A stretch of DNA of 64,000 nt from Herbaspirillum sp. RTI4 (GCF_034313965.1 NZ_JAVIWQ010000002.1:1116001-1180000), one strand, 5' to 3'; shown: positions 1 through 8,589, counted from the stretch's first letter. Numbers and translations: made by a program. Notes: generated by a model from the sequence alone, not told the origin.

Positions 1-405
1 ATAGGCACCAATGGAGACGTTAGGGGCGAAGCGGCCCAGACCGAGTAAAGATTCTGATGGCAGTGTAATTAAAGTGGAGCCCATGACTTGGGTGGGCAAT
101 GGGGTGTCCGGTTTCATGTCCGTGCCCGGGTTGTCATCGGTCACCTTGACCCAGATAAGAGTGTCCATATTGCAGCTGACTTCCAGCGTAATGGCTTTCT
201 CGCTCAGATAATTAGCCTCACCCGGATTCAGGCTGCCGCGCGGAATAACGCCGTAATCAACCTCGCTGACGATATTCGCATCACACGCGGGCATCGTGAT
301 CTTGGCGCTCAGATTGAGAGCGGAGCTGGCAGGGGTTGCTGCGCCAGCGTACCCGGCGAGACCCAGCAGAAAAGCGAATCCGCCGAGTTTTTGAATGTTG
401 TTCAT
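1..405 (-). CDS. DUF1120-type fimbrial subunit, 3' end outside window
   Basis: The gene runs off the left edge, so only the first 135 codons are present. Translation from the ATG at 405 starts MNNIQKLGGFAFLLGLAGY, a signal peptide, followed by a mature start with the pattern LSAKITMPACDANI. It is closely similar to the subunit at 799-1515 (same leader, same SLNP segment, same LGLGRF segment near the cut), so the two are tandem paralogs. The first Cys and a later one in the VSCNMDT segment probably form the disulfide usual in chaperone-usher pilins. The spacer between it and its paralog holds the hairpin repeats at 457-641. I see no promoter of its own, so transcription may come from upstream through the repeats. 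Family assignment is by recognition of sequence pattern; an exact role (major or minor subunit) cannot be told. Confidence 0.85.
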   Translation of the reverse strand, partial: MNNIQKLGGFAFLLGLAGYAGAATPASSALNLSAKITMPACDANIVSEVDYGVIPRGSLNPGEANYLSEKAITLEVSCNMDTLIWVKVTDDNPGTDMKPDTPLPTQVMGSTLITLPSESLLGLGRFAPNVSIGAY

Positions 406-798
406 GGTGCTGAATTCCTTGAGTGAAGAATTGGGTAACTTACGGACAAAGCCGCTGGCGTTGTTGCATTGCCTTGCCGTGCTAGAGCACTGTCTGCGGC
501 AATGCGCCTAGCCAGTGGCGTTGTTGCATTGCCTTGCCGTGCTAGAGCACTGTCTGCGGCAATGCGCCTAGCCAGTGGCGTTGTTGCATTGCCTTGCCTT
601 GCCGTGCTAGAGCACTGTCTGCGGCAATGCGCCTGGCCAGTGGCTTTGTGCGTAAGTCCTAAAACCGTAACCGGCCCTATTCATTTCGGAGGCTATGTTT
701 TCATGGATGGCCGCGCAGGGTGCGAGAGGTTGTCGCACTGAGTACGGTCGCCTCCGCTGCGCTGAACTTGCCAACGCGCCCACTTTTCAGAAACTGCC
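406..798. other. Intercistronic spacer with hairpin repeats
   Basis: This 393-bp gap separates two paralogous subunit genes on the minus strand. It holds the triple hairpin repeat (457-641), a dispersed 22-bp element (643-664) shared with the aceE upstream region, and a small hairpin with 6-bp arms at 721-739 (GTGCGA/TCGCAC). No open reading frame with plausible composition was found. The promoter element shared by five other spacers of this locus is absent. Confidence 0.6.
457..641. repeat. Three tandem 60-65 bp hairpin-forming repeats
   Basis: Units lie at about 457-516, 517-576 and 577-641. The first two are 60 bp; the third has a 5-bp insertion (an extra CTTGC-like step). Each unit can fold: an outer arm GCATTGCC pairs with GGCAATGC, and an inner arm GTGCT pairs with AGCAC around an AG loop, giving a two-stage cruciform or RNA stem. 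The region sits between two pilin genes, where such stems could protect or terminate mRNA and so set subunit ratios. The layout recalls REP/BIME elements, but no family is recognised and no transposase is near. Confidence 0.85.
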
Positions 799-1515
799 TT
801 ACAAAAAGTAGATTTCCATCGTGGCTTTACCTGCCAGATCGATGTTCGTGGTGCCGGTAAGAAGCGAGCCTTTGTTGAGTGTGGTGGCAACCTTGATGGG
901 GAAGGTGAATTCTTTCCCTGCGGGGTGGCGCCAGGAACCACTTTCGTTGACGGTCGCCGATACATAAGGCGAGCTGCTTCTGACAACCTCTTTCGCGGTT
1001 CCACAGCTACTCGTGCACTCTCGGGGACGGTCAGATAAAGCAATAAGGGCGGTAGTACTCACGGCAGTATTGTTGATGACCGTTGCCTCGTTGAATTGCA
1101 AAGCATAGGCTCCGACGGAGACGCCATCGGCGAACTTGCCCAGGCCCAAAAAAGCTTCTGGCGGCTGATCCGGGTGAGCGCCGACATCGAATTCCATTCC
1201 CAGGTAGCCACCCGGCTTCATGTCCGCCCCGGTATTGTCGTCAGTCACCTTGACCCACAGCATGGTATCCATATCGCAGCTAATTTGTAGCGCGATAGAT
1301 TTTGGTGGCAGGAAAGTAAACTCTGTGGGGTTCAACGAGCCGCGTGAGATGCTGCCGTGGTCGACCGTGCCGGAGATGGTTGCGTTGCACGCGGGGGCTT
1401 TGATTTTGGCGCTCAGAGTGAGTGCTGCGGTAGCCGGCGCAGGCGTTGCTGCGCAGGCGTAACCGGCGAGGCCCAGCAGAAAAGCGAATCCGCTGATTTT
1501 TTGTATGTTGTTCAT
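799..1515 (-). CDS. DUF1120-type fimbrial subunit
   Basis: A 238-residue secreted subunit. The ATG at 1515 is preferred over an upstream in-frame codon because it opens a typical signal peptide (MNNIQKISGFAFLLGLAGYA, Ala-rich cleavage zone). The mature part begins with the family pattern LTLSAKIKAPACNATISGTVDHGSI and ends in a beta strand TMEIYFL, like the C-terminal donor-groove strand of chaperone-usher subunits. Two Cys bracket the N-terminal third, with a further Cys pair in the middle (ECTSSCGT), which the paralogs lack. It follows the subunit at 1560-2258 by 44 bp and probably shares its transcript. The fimbrial setting is strong; the specific role is unknown. Confidence 0.88.
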   Translation of the reverse strand: MNNIQKISGFAFLLGLAGYACAATPAPATAALTLSAKIKAPACNATISGTVDHGSISRGSLNPTEFTFLPPKSIALQISCDMDTMLWVKVTDDNTGADMKPGGYLGMEFDVGAHPDQPPEAFLGLGKFADGVSVGAYALQFNEATVINNTAVSTTALIALSDRPRECTSSCGTAKEVVRSSSPYVSATVNESGSWRHPAGKEFTFPIKVATTLNKGSLLTGTTNIDLAGKATMEIYFL

Positions 1516-1559
1516 GGTGTTGAATTCCTTTAATGAAAAAATGATCCGCGCAAGAGTCA

Positions 1560-2258
1560 TCAGAGATAGACGACGGAGACCGTGGCATCGCCTTTGAGCA
1601 CAATTTCGGCGGCGGAAGGGATGTGATAGGTGGACATGACGGAGGCCGCGATTTCAAGAGGAAAAACGAAATCTCTGCCAGAGCTGGGCACGTTGATGCC
1701 GGCGGCGTAAGGAGCCACCAGTTCGGACGGTTTCACATGCGTAAAGTTGGCATAAGTCGCGCCATTCATGGCGGCGTAGTCGCTTCCCATCCTTACCCCT
1801 GCGATCTCCACGGTGTCGACTTTAATCTTTTCTACGCGTATCGCAAAAGAGGCTAAACCCACGGGAGTGGTCTCGTCAGTGCTGAAGCTGAAGTAATGAG
1901 TAGTCTGCAGGTTAGTTTCGTCAGGACCATTGCCGCCAGGCTGGAATTTGAACTTCATTGCAGCGGTAGGTCGGCTTGCTGCCCGGTTGTCTTCTACCTT
2001 GAGCGCGATCAGCGTGATGCCTGAGCAGCTCACATTGGCGTTGATTTTTTTCGAACCGATACCGGTGGGGTCGGTGGAGCTGAGTATGGTGCGGGCAATA
2101 TCGTCGAATGTAACGACGCCGCTGTCGTCCAGAGCGATGGTGCAGGCGGGAGTGCCGAGTGTACCTTTGACTTCCAGCGAGACGGAACTGGCTGCATAAG
2201 TGGATGCGGTGGCGGCGGCCAGAACAGTGGCGGCAAAGAGTTGCGTACGGAGCTTCAT
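1560..2258 (-). CDS. DUF1120-type fimbrial subunit
   Basis: 232 residues, signal peptide MKLRTQLFAATVLAAATAS with cleavage near TYA/AS. The mature N terminus (VSLEVKGTLGTPACTIALD) and a second Cys in the NVSCSG segment fit the DUF1120 family of chaperone-usher subunits, and the C terminus ends VSVVYL. It is more like the two genes at 12.2-13.8 kb (MKxxTQLxAA leader) than its immediate neighbours, so the locus holds at least two DUF1120 subgroups. It is the first gene after the shared promoter element at 2456-2485, about 200 bp upstream of the ATG, and is followed by the subunit at 799-1515. Confidence 0.88.
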   Translation of the reverse strand: MKLRTQLFAATVLAAATASTYAASSVSLEVKGTLGTPACTIALDDSGVVTFDDIARTILSSTDPTGIGSKKINANVSCSGITLIALKVEDNRAASRPTAAMKFKFQPGGNGPDETNLQTTHYFSFSTDETTPVGLASFAIRVEKIKVDTVEIAGVRMGSDYAAMNGATYANFTHVKPSELVAPYAAGINVPSSGRDFVFPLEIAASVMSTYHIPSAAEIVLKGDATVSVVYL

Positions 2259-2667
2259 GTGAAACCTTTCATAAATAGAAAAATGCTTTGTTCAGGCCAT
2301 CAGGAAGTGGCAAAAAAACAAACTTTGCGCAGGGCGATGCCACCGTCACGCTGCATGATGGAAATCGCAAAAAAACAGGAGAGACGAATCGGGAGACGAG
2401 TCATTCATGCACCTTGCTATGGTCGGGTAATTTCCGTGCGGAAACCATCAGAGCTGCCCTATAAATGCTTAAGAGTGGTCTGAATTTGTGTGCTTGCTTG
2501 CTTATTTCTTGCTTGTTGTTTGCCTGTTGCTGGCGTCTTGTTTGATGTCGGGAGCTGGGGTGGGGTAGTCGTATCAGGAATGGTGTGCGGAGGGGAGTCC
2601 TATAGCACAGAGAAATCCAGTGCGGAAAAATTTCAGGCAGGCCCGCTTTTGTCCGCCGCCAGAAGCC
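2259..2667. other. Intergenic region with fimbrial promoter element
   Basis: A 409-bp minus-strand leader between two subunit genes. The only structure recognised is the conserved promoter-like element at 2456-2485. The rest is T/G-rich (TTGCTTGC-type runs near 2490-2530) with no coding pattern, leaving an unusually long 5' untranslated leader of roughly 190 nt for the gene at 1560-2258. Confidence 0.5.
2456..2485 (-). promoter_or_regulatory. Shared fimbrial promoter element, copy 1
   Basis: Read on the minus strand this is ATTCAGACCACTCTTA, 5 bp, then TTTATAGG. The first part contains an imperfect dyad (TCAGA/TCTTA) and the second is a -10-like box. The same arrangement recurs at 3487-3516, 4391-4420, 8590-8620 and 14751-14780. 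It lies about 200 bp upstream of the ATG at 2258. Confidence 0.65.
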
Positions 2668-3381
2668 TTACAGATAAACGATTTCCATCGTGACTTTGCC
2701 GTCAAGTTCGGCGGTATCGCCTGCTTTAAGGAGGGAGCTTTTGTTGATCGTTGTTGCCACCACGATGGGGAAGGTAAAGGTTTTTCCCGCTGCCGGGTCC
2801 CAGCTGCTGCCGTTGTATGTGACCGCGCCAAAATAGGGTACTAAATTTAAAAAAAATGCTGTATCAGCTGGAGTTTCGCTGATCGCACCGGTAGCGCTGG
2901 ACGCCCTGATTAACTTGACGGGCATGCTTGCATTAGCGCTATTGACTACCGTTGCGTAAGCGAACTGCAAGGCATAGGCGCCGATGGGAATGCCCGCGCT
3001 GTTCTTGCCCAGCCCGAGTCCAGAGCGATTATCCATGGTGTATAGGCCCGTACCGAATTTCATCTTGAGATCCCCGGATGGCTTCATGCCAGCCCCCGTT
3101 TTTTCATCGCTCACTTTGATCCGCAGAAGGGTATCGCCCTCGCAGTCGATGTTGAGGGTGATGTTTTGACTGTTGAGTTGAGTTAGTTGCGTCGGGTGCA
3201 GCAAGGCGCGGCTGATCACGCCGTGATCGACAGTGCCGGAAATGCTTGCGTTGCACGGGAGTGCCTTGATTTTGGTCGTCACCGTCAGCATGGACGATGG
3301 TGAGACGGATTTCGCTGCCCCGGCAGAACCGCCAAGGCCCAACAGGAAGAGGAATCCAGCAAGTGTTTGTATTCGCTTCAT
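2668..3381 (-). CDS. DUF1120-type fimbrial subunit
   Basis: 237 residues. The ATG at 3381 is chosen because it begins the signal peptide MKRIQTLAGFLFLLGLGGSAGA; the upstream in-frame codon adds a non-hydrophobic stub. The mature part carries LTVTTKIKALPCNASISGTVDHGVI and ends KVTMEIVYL. It is the close paralog of the gene at 3574-4287: protein, promoter element and about 120 bp of leader are nearly the same, so one arose from the other by tandem duplication of roughly 906 bp. Its own promoter element lies at 3487-3516, about 105 bp upstream. Probably a fimbrial shaft or minor subunit folded by one of the two PapD-like chaperones. Confidence 0.88.
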   Translation of the reverse strand: MKRIQTLAGFLFLLGLGGSAGAAKSVSPSSMLTVTTKIKALPCNASISGTVDHGVISRALLHPTQLTQLNSQNITLNIDCEGDTLLRIKVSDEKTGAGMKPSGDLKMKFGTGLYTMDNRSGLGLGKNSAGIPIGAYALQFAYATVVNSANASMPVKLIRASSATGAISETPADTAFFLNLVPYFGAVTYNGSSWDPAAGKTFTFPIVVATTINKSSLLKAGDTAELDGKVTMEIVYL

Positions 3382-3389
3382 GTTGTTGA

Positions 3390-3520
3390 ATTCCAGCAAT
3401 GGATCGGAGATAGCAGGCAGAGATCGTGGCGGGGGCTTTGAGCAGGGTATTGTCAGGCAATCCCCCTGAGGGATGCCATCGGAGTCGCCTTATAAAGAGG
3501 TAAGAATGGTCTGAATCGGG
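3390..3520. repeat. Duplicated pilin leader and promoter, copy A
   Basis: The stretch from just upstream of the ATG at 3381 through the promoter element is nearly identical to 4296-4424. Shared blocks include AGATCGTGGCGGGG, CTTTGAGCAGGGTATTGTC and the whole promoter element. This marks a recent tandem duplication of gene plus control region. Confidence 0.85.
3487..3516 (-). promoter_or_regulatory. Shared fimbrial promoter element, copy 2
   Basis: On the minus strand: ATTCAGACCATTCTTA, 5 bp, TTTATAAGG. It differs from copy 3 at one base only. About 105 bp upstream of the ATG at 3381. Confidence 0.7.
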
Positions 3521-3573
3521 GAGCTTGTTGGGGAGGGCGTCGTGCGCAGGCAAAGAAATTGTCCGATGTACGC

Positions 3574-4287
3574 TTACAGATAAACAATTTCCATCGTGAT
3601 CTTACCGCTAAGCTCGACGGTATCGGTGGCACTAAAGGCAGTACTTTTGTTGATGATTGCTACCACCGCGAGGGGAAAAAGAAAGGTTTTTCCCTTCGCC
3701 GGGGTCAAGCCGTCGCTGGAGGTGGCCGTACCAATATAGGGCGTAGACCGGTCGTAATATGTCTGAGCGAATCCGCCGCCGCTTATGGAGCCGGCAGGGG
3801 TGGCGGAGATGATGACTCTAGTACTCATGCTCGTGCCAGCACTGTTGACGACCGTTGGGGTCCCAAATTGCAAAACGTAGCCACCGATGGGAACTCCATT
3901 GGTACTTTTTCCCAATCCCAGCAGGTTGCTTGTGCCAACGGAGGTGGTTTCGCTACCGAACAGGATAGGGACGTACCCGGTACCCAGGGATATCGCCGTA
4001 CCCGGTTTTTCATCGGTCACTTTGAACCGCAGAAAGGTGTCGCTTTCGCAAGTGATGTTGAGGGAGGTGCCATTACTTTTTAGTTGAGTCGTTTTCGTCG
4101 GATTCAACAAGGAGTGGCTGATCACGCCGTAATCGATATTGCCGGAGACGCTTGCGTTGCACGCGGGGGCCTTGATTTTGGCAGTCGCGGTCAGCATGGC
4201 CGATGGCGGGATGGGGTCCGCCGCCCCGGCAGAACCGAAAAGGCTCAACAGGAATACGAATCCAGCGAGTGTTTGTATTCGGTTCAT
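3574..4287 (-). CDS. DUF1120-type fimbrial subunit
   Basis: 237 residues from the ATG at 4287, which opens the signal peptide MNRIQTLAGFVFLLSLFGSAGA. The upstream in-frame ATG at 4365 would add 26 polar residues encoded by the duplicated leader, so it is rejected. Mature pattern LTATAKIKAPACNASVSGNIDYGVI, second Cys in NITCESD, C terminus KITMEIVYL. Nearest relative is the next gene (2668-3381). It is the first gene after the usher A/small subunit unit and has its own promoter element at 4391-4420. Confidence 0.88.
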   Translation of the reverse strand: MNRIQTLAGFVFLLSLFGSAGAADPIPPSAMLTATAKIKAPACNASVSGNIDYGVISHSLLNPTKTTQLKSNGTSLNITCESDTFLRFKVTDEKPGTAISLGTGYVPILFGSETTSVGTSNLLGLGKSTNGVPIGGYVLQFGTPTVVNSAGTSMSTRVIISATPAGSISGGGFAQTYYDRSTPYIGTATSSDGLTPAKGKTFLFPLAVVAIINKSTAFSATDTVELSGKITMEIVYL

Positions 4288-4295
4288 GTTGTGGG

Positions 4296-4424
4296 ATTCC
4301 TGCAATGGATCCGCGATAGTCGACAGAGATCGTGGCGGGGCTTTGAGCAGGGTATTGTCAGGCAATCACCGGAGGGACGCCATCGGAGTCGCCTTATAAA
4401 GAGATAAGAATGGTCTGAATTGGG
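4296..4424. repeat. Duplicated pilin leader and promoter, copy B
   Basis: Near-identical to 3390-3520 (see that entry). Differences are scattered single bases and one short indel around the CCGGAGGGACG segment. Confidence 0.85.
4391..4420 (-). promoter_or_regulatory. Shared fimbrial promoter element, copy 3
   Basis: On the minus strand: ATTCAGACCATTCTTA, 5 bp, TTTATAAGG, about 105 bp upstream of the ATG at 4287. Confidence 0.7.
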
Positions 4425-4502
4425 TGTCGTTGGGCGATCTGGTTTGGTCGATGGATTCTTGTCTCCGGCGGGTAAAAATCGCAGCGTCCGTGATGATGTC
4501 TT

Positions 4503-5114
4503 TTAAAACGGGACGATCTCAAATACGCCTTCACCTGCCAGATCCTGATCTGCGCCAGACTTTAGCTGTGTGACGTCGAACAGGGTTTCAATTTCGACGG
4601 TCGTGCTCAGGCGGGTGAGCGGCACGTCTGCCCCGGCTATTTGCGGGCGCAGACCGGCACCGGGCATGAGCGGCATGGTGTGTGCGGTGCGGCTGGCGTC
4701 GAGCGTCGAGACCCACGTCACCGGCTGACCATCCGTTTGTCCTTGCGACAGCGTCAGTCTGAGCGTGGCGGCTTTCGGCGAATTGTTCGCCCGATATTCC
4801 CCGCCAGCACCCTGCGCTCCCCGGAAATACAGCGCAAAGCGGGTGGGGCGTATGCACAAGACATTGAGGGTATTATTTTGCTTTCCCAATGAAACCAGCC
4901 CCTGGGCAAGACGTTGCTGATTGACCTGAGCGGGGGCGATGCTGCCCAGGTCGTATTCAGGATTGCCGACGACCAGATTGCAGACGGCTTGCTCGGCAGA
5001 TACCGGTTGCCCGATAGTCGCGGCAAGCAGGCACATGGCGTACAGGATGCGTCGGCGCAATGACGCGGAGGGAGTCTGTCCGGCGAGGTGTGCTGGCGTG
5101 ATGAGTCGTGGCAT
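4503..5114 (-). CDS. Small fimbrial subunit paired with usher A
   Basis: 203 residues with an N-terminal hydrophobic stretch after a basic region (RRRILYAMCLLAATIG) ending in an Ala-type cleavage site (VSAEQAVC). Two Cys about 60 residues apart (AVCNLVV and NVLCIRP) suit a pilin disulfide; the protein ends GEGVFEIVPF. It is a clear paralog of 8715-9320 (shared YDLGSI-like start, QGLVSL, PTRFA-YFR, IETLF and FEIVPF segments). Both copies lie 25-49 bp downstream of an usher gene, so each usher seems to travel with its own copy, as expected of a tip adaptor or usher-plug-like subunit. The function is inferred from position only. Confidence 0.75.
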   Translation of the reverse strand: MPRLITPAHLAGQTPSASLRRRILYAMCLLAATIGQPVSAEQAVCNLVVGNPEYDLGSIAPAQVNQQRLAQGLVSLGKQNNTLNVLCIRPTRFALYFRGAQGAGGEYRANNSPKAATLRLTLSQGQTDGQPVTWVSTLDASRTAHTMPLMPGAGLRPQIAGADVPLTRLSTTVEIETLFDVTQLKSGADQDLAGEGVFEIVPF

Positions 5115-5139
5115 TTTTTATCTCTGTTGAGTGACGTGT

Positions 5140-7587
5140 TCAGGACGCGATACGGCAGACCGTCTCGGCATGTTCGTAATAGGATTCGGTCAATGGCTTG
5201 GCGGGTAACTCCGCCTTGATCAGACAGGTCTGGTCGCCGTCGATTGTCACTTTCAAGGTCTCTTTCAATTGTTCGCCGGTCAGGAACACGGAGCCATTGC
5301 CGCCGACCGAGGTAATCCATTTCCCTGCCGAATCAAAAACGGAAGCGCCTTTATTCATGGGCGCGCCTCTGGCATTGAGAATTTTCAACAGCACGCGGCG
5401 CGTGGTCGTGACGTCGAATACGACGCTGCCGACCGCGCCGCGACTCAGACCCGTGGTGCGCATACCGTTTTTGACATCGGCATTTCTAGGCAGGGATTTG
5501 GTCGACATTTCCAGCCGCGTTTCGGTATACGGGTTGAGTGTGGCGACGGCCATTCCCTGGTAGTCGGTCCATACCGGGCCTTCGGGGGTTTGTATCCGAA
5601 TGCCGGCGTGCCCCGACGATGAAATCAGGGTAAAGGTGTCGCGCACCGGATAGGGCGTCAGCGTCACGCCCTGATCGTGAATGACTACACCGCCCGTCAA
5701 ACGGCCGTTATACGAGGAAGAACCTGAGCCGGACTGTGAGATGCCCAGATTGAGCCGCGCATATTTGGGCAGCATGGCAAGGCTGGCGCTGCTGCTGACC
5801 TGACGGCTGAGATTGTCGGTGCTGCCCGCCAGGTTATAGCTGATGTATTCATTGATCCGGTCGCTGTAATTGATCCGGCCCGTCTTGCTTCGGGTATTGC
5901 TGGTGACGGCGCTGGAGACACTGCCGGTGCCAAACGGGATGTTGATGCTGGCGTAAAGCTGCATATCCTTAGTGGCGCCAGTGGAGCGCTCCAGGTTGAC
6001 GGAGGCGCTGACTCTGCCGAAATTTCTGCCCCAGCTGAGGCTGAGCCGACGCGAAGGAGGCGTGTTGTTGCCGCCGTTCGATTTCGAGTAACCGACCCCC
6101 AGTGCGCCCAGATCGGCGTTGTTGTAGCTCAGGTTGACGCTGAGTTGGCTGTTGCCGGAATGCACATAGGGCGTGGTCGGGATGCCCCGATTGTCTCTGG
6201 CATAGCCGGCGTCAGGCAGGCTTTCCGAATAAGTGCGAAAACTCTTGCCCTGGCGGCTGTACGAGGCCGAGGCCGATATGGCTTCATGTAGTTGCGCGCT
6301 GGCATTGACGGCTGTTTGCACGCCGAACCGCGATTGCGCGGACACATAGGAAAACAGTGTGGAGAGGCCAACCGACGTGCTGCTGGTGGGGGCCATATTC
6401 AGTTGTGTTCCCAGCCCGTGATAATGCGAGGAAGTCAGCGTGCCGATGGACACGCCGAGATTGCTTTTGAGCGGCAGCTCGGATCGGGTCACCATTAAGA
6501 GTTTGCTGCTGTCTCGACTTTTGTCGCCACTTCCATAGCGCCACGGCTTACCAATGGCGATCGAAAAGCTTCTTTCCTGCGGGACGTAACCGAGGGCGAA
6601 AGAACTGGCCAGTACCGCAAAGCGTTGTTGCACACCGTTTTCTTCGGTGACGGTGACCTCCAGATCCACGGTGGTGTTGTTGAGCGTCAGATCGGTCAGC
6701 CTGAACGGGCCGGGCGGGACGGTGGTGGTGTAGATCAGCGCACCGCCCTGGCGCACTTCGACCCGCGCTGTGGATTGGGCAATACCGGTCACGATCCCCT
6801 TGTTGCTTGCCTGACGCAGCAATGCGCCTTCGGGGAAAAGCTGCGCGCCCAGCAAAGGCGGCGTATCGAACATCGATCCTGCGGCGTTAATTTGCCCCGC
6901 CTGAAAAATCAATTTATGTTCCGGCAGACTCTTTTGCGCATAGGCGTCGAGATGCGAGAACTGCGCCTTGCCTTGATATTTGGAATAGGCCTGACGGGCG
7001 CGCAAGGTCCAGTCCCCTGCATTCAAACCGGTCTCGGTATTGGCTTGCAGGGAAGCGCTGCTGTTGCTGCCGGATTTGCTTTTCATGTAGAACGCATCGT
7101 AATTGAGCAAGCCGGCGGTGCCGCCGCGGGCAAAGCCGACGCCACTGGCTGCGGCGGTGGCCGGGAGCAGCGCTTGCTGCGGCACGATGAGTTCCACTTC
7201 CTCTTTTCCGGGACGCAGCCTGATGACGGACTGAGGATAGAGTTGCTGTAAATTGAGGCAGGAATCGTTCTTGGGATGACCGGCATCCTTTGGCGCGGGC
7301 GCGCTGATGTTGGCCCGCGCTAACAAATCTTTATCGACGCAGAGTTGCCCCTGCTTGTCAAAACGCGCCTGGGTGCGTCCCAGCTTGACGCCATTGACGA
7401 ATAAAACGACATGGCTTGCGCCTGCCATGAAGCGTTTTTCATCCTTGAAAAATTCGGCAAGATCGGCCGGAAATCCGCGCGCTTTCAGGGTTTCCACGTC
7501 GAATGCACGCGGGTTGTCGGCGGCACTTGCCAGTGGCTGCTCCAAGAGCAGCGCAGTCATTAATCCGGCAAGTAATTTTGGATTCAT
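5140..7587 (-). CDS. Outer membrane fimbrial usher A (FimD/PapC family)
   Basis: 815 residues, signal peptide MNPKLLAGLMTALLLEQPLASA. The N-terminal domain (residues about 25-145, containing FFKDEKRF and VVLFVNGVKLGRTQARFD) binds chaperone-subunit complexes. A long Ser/Gly-rich barrel follows, with plug segment, and two small C-terminal domains with a Cys pair (GDQTCLIK and ETVCRIAS). The length fits the family. The usher secretes subunits across the outer membrane and assembles them by donor-strand exchange. It follows chaperone A (7793-8503) with a 205-bp gap and precedes the small subunit by 25 bp. It is a paralog of usher B at 9370-11835; many blocks are the same (GTAGLLNYD/GTAGLFNYD, LDAYAQ, FDTP). 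Confidence 0.95.
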   Translation of the reverse strand: MNPKLLAGLMTALLLEQPLASAADNPRAFDVETLKARGFPADLAEFFKDEKRFMAGASHVVLFVNGVKLGRTQARFDKQGQLCVDKDLLARANISAPAPKDAGHPKNDSCLNLQQLYPQSVIRLRPGKEEVELIVPQQALLPATAAASGVGFARGGTAGLLNYDAFYMKSKSGSNSSASLQANTETGLNAGDWTLRARQAYSKYQGKAQFSHLDAYAQKSLPEHKLIFQAGQINAAGSMFDTPPLLGAQLFPEGALLRQASNKGIVTGIAQSTARVEVRQGGALIYTTTVPPGPFRLTDLTLNNTTVDLEVTVTEENGVQQRFAVLASSFALGYVPQERSFSIAIGKPWRYGSGDKSRDSSKLLMVTRSELPLKSNLGVSIGTLTSSHYHGLGTQLNMAPTSSTSVGLSTLFSYVSAQSRFGVQTAVNASAQLHEAISASASYSRQGKSFRTYSESLPDAGYARDNRGIPTTPYVHSGNSQLSVNLSYNNADLGALGVGYSKSNGGNNTPPSRRLSLSWGRNFGRVSASVNLERSTGATKDMQLYASINIPFGTGSVSSAVTSNTRSKTGRINYSDRINEYISYNLAGSTDNLSRQVSSSASLAMLPKYARLNLGISQSGSGSSSYNGRLTGGVVIHDQGVTLTPYPVRDTFTLISSSGHAGIRIQTPEGPVWTDYQGMAVATLNPYTETRLEMSTKSLPRNADVKNGMRTTGLSRGAVGSVVFDVTTTRRVLLKILNARGAPMNKGASVFDSAGKWITSVGGNGSVFLTGEQLKETLKVTIDGDQTCLIKAELPAKPLTESYYEHAETVCRIAS

Positions 7588-7792
7588 GGTGGATCGTTCT
7601 CAGGGCAATCTTGACGTCGGACTCAGTTGTCCCGTGCGACGCGGAGGATCGTCACAGTCGGGGAATGAGGGGGCGGCGCTGGAGATGTCCCGTAAGGCGC
7701 TCAGGGCCGATTCAGGGTTCTTTCATGACGTTGTCGCGGTTGCCCTGATCTTGTGTGGCGCGTAGCCCGGTGCGCTGAATTGGCGCTTTTTT

Positions 7793-8503
7793 CTATAGCG
7801 CCTCGACGACAGCCTCCTGCGGGCCGTTCAGGTAGCCATTGACCGATGCCGGTTGAAAGCTCAGTTTTTCAATCGCGGCGGTGGGCTTGTCGCCGGACAG
7901 CGTAATTTTTTCGCCGGGCAAAATATAGGTTTTGGGCAGCGACAAGTTGCTTGCCGACGGCAGGGTCGTCACATTGGGTGCCATGCGCACGACGTAGGGG
8001 CCGGTGTTTTCGACCATCAGACCTTCTGCCGTATTGCGCCATTTCAGAAAAGTCCACGGCTTGTTGTTCTTGGCCAGACCTTTAGGTCGGATGATGACGG
8101 GGATGTTTTGACGAACCGACACTTGCAGCACATTGGGCGCGACTTGCGGGATGCCCTCGAAGGTGGCGCGTTTGAATCGTTCGGTTTTCAGATCGCTGTC
8201 GTCTTTGAGGATGAAGCGCACCAGCTGCGTATCTTTTGCATCGACCCGGGTAATCGGCGGTGTGACCAGCAATAAATCCGCTTCATCTTCCGGCACGTTC
8301 AGAATTTCGGTATGCAACAGGACCGGGCCGTCCGAGGTGTTCTGGAGATTCATGACGCCTTCGCCGTCGCTTTGCTCGATGATCACGACTGACGATTCCA
8401 GCTGCAACGAGGCGTGCGCTGGCACGCTCATTCCGGCCAGCGAGCCGATCAGCAGGGACGTGAGCGCAGCCATTTTTTTCAGCGAGAGCGATGTTGTTGT
8501 CAT
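7793..8503 (-). CDS. Periplasmic fimbrial chaperone A (PapD/FimC-like)
   Basis: 236 residues from the ATG at 8503, which has a GGAG ribosome site at the right distance. Signal peptide ends VPAHA/SLQL. PapD features: first strand VVIIEQSDGEGVMNLQN, the interdomain motif DTQLVRFILKD and the conserved RFKRATFEGIP segment, then an Ig-like second domain with LLPGEKI-like loop (ILPGEKITL). It delivers folded subunits to the usher. The gene opens a chaperone A, usher A, small subunit unit, preceded by the shared promoter element at 8590-8620. Paralog of chaperone B (13877-14596). Confidence 0.95.
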   Translation of the reverse strand: MTTTSLSLKKMAALTSLLIGSLAGMSVPAHASLQLESSVVIIEQSDGEGVMNLQNTSDGPVLLHTEILNVPEDEADLLLVTPPITRVDAKDTQLVRFILKDDSDLKTERFKRATFEGIPQVAPNVLQVSVRQNIPVIIRPKGLAKNNKPWTFLKWRNTAEGLMVENTGPYVVRMAPNVTTLPSASNLSLPKTYILPGEKITLSGDKPTAAIEKLSFQPASVNGYLNGPQEAVVEAL

Positions 8504-8589
8504 GTTTTTTCTCCGGAGATGGTGAATGAGGTCGCGTGCAGCGAAGGGCTCCATGATCGATTAATTGATGGTCGACAACCATCAGATGA

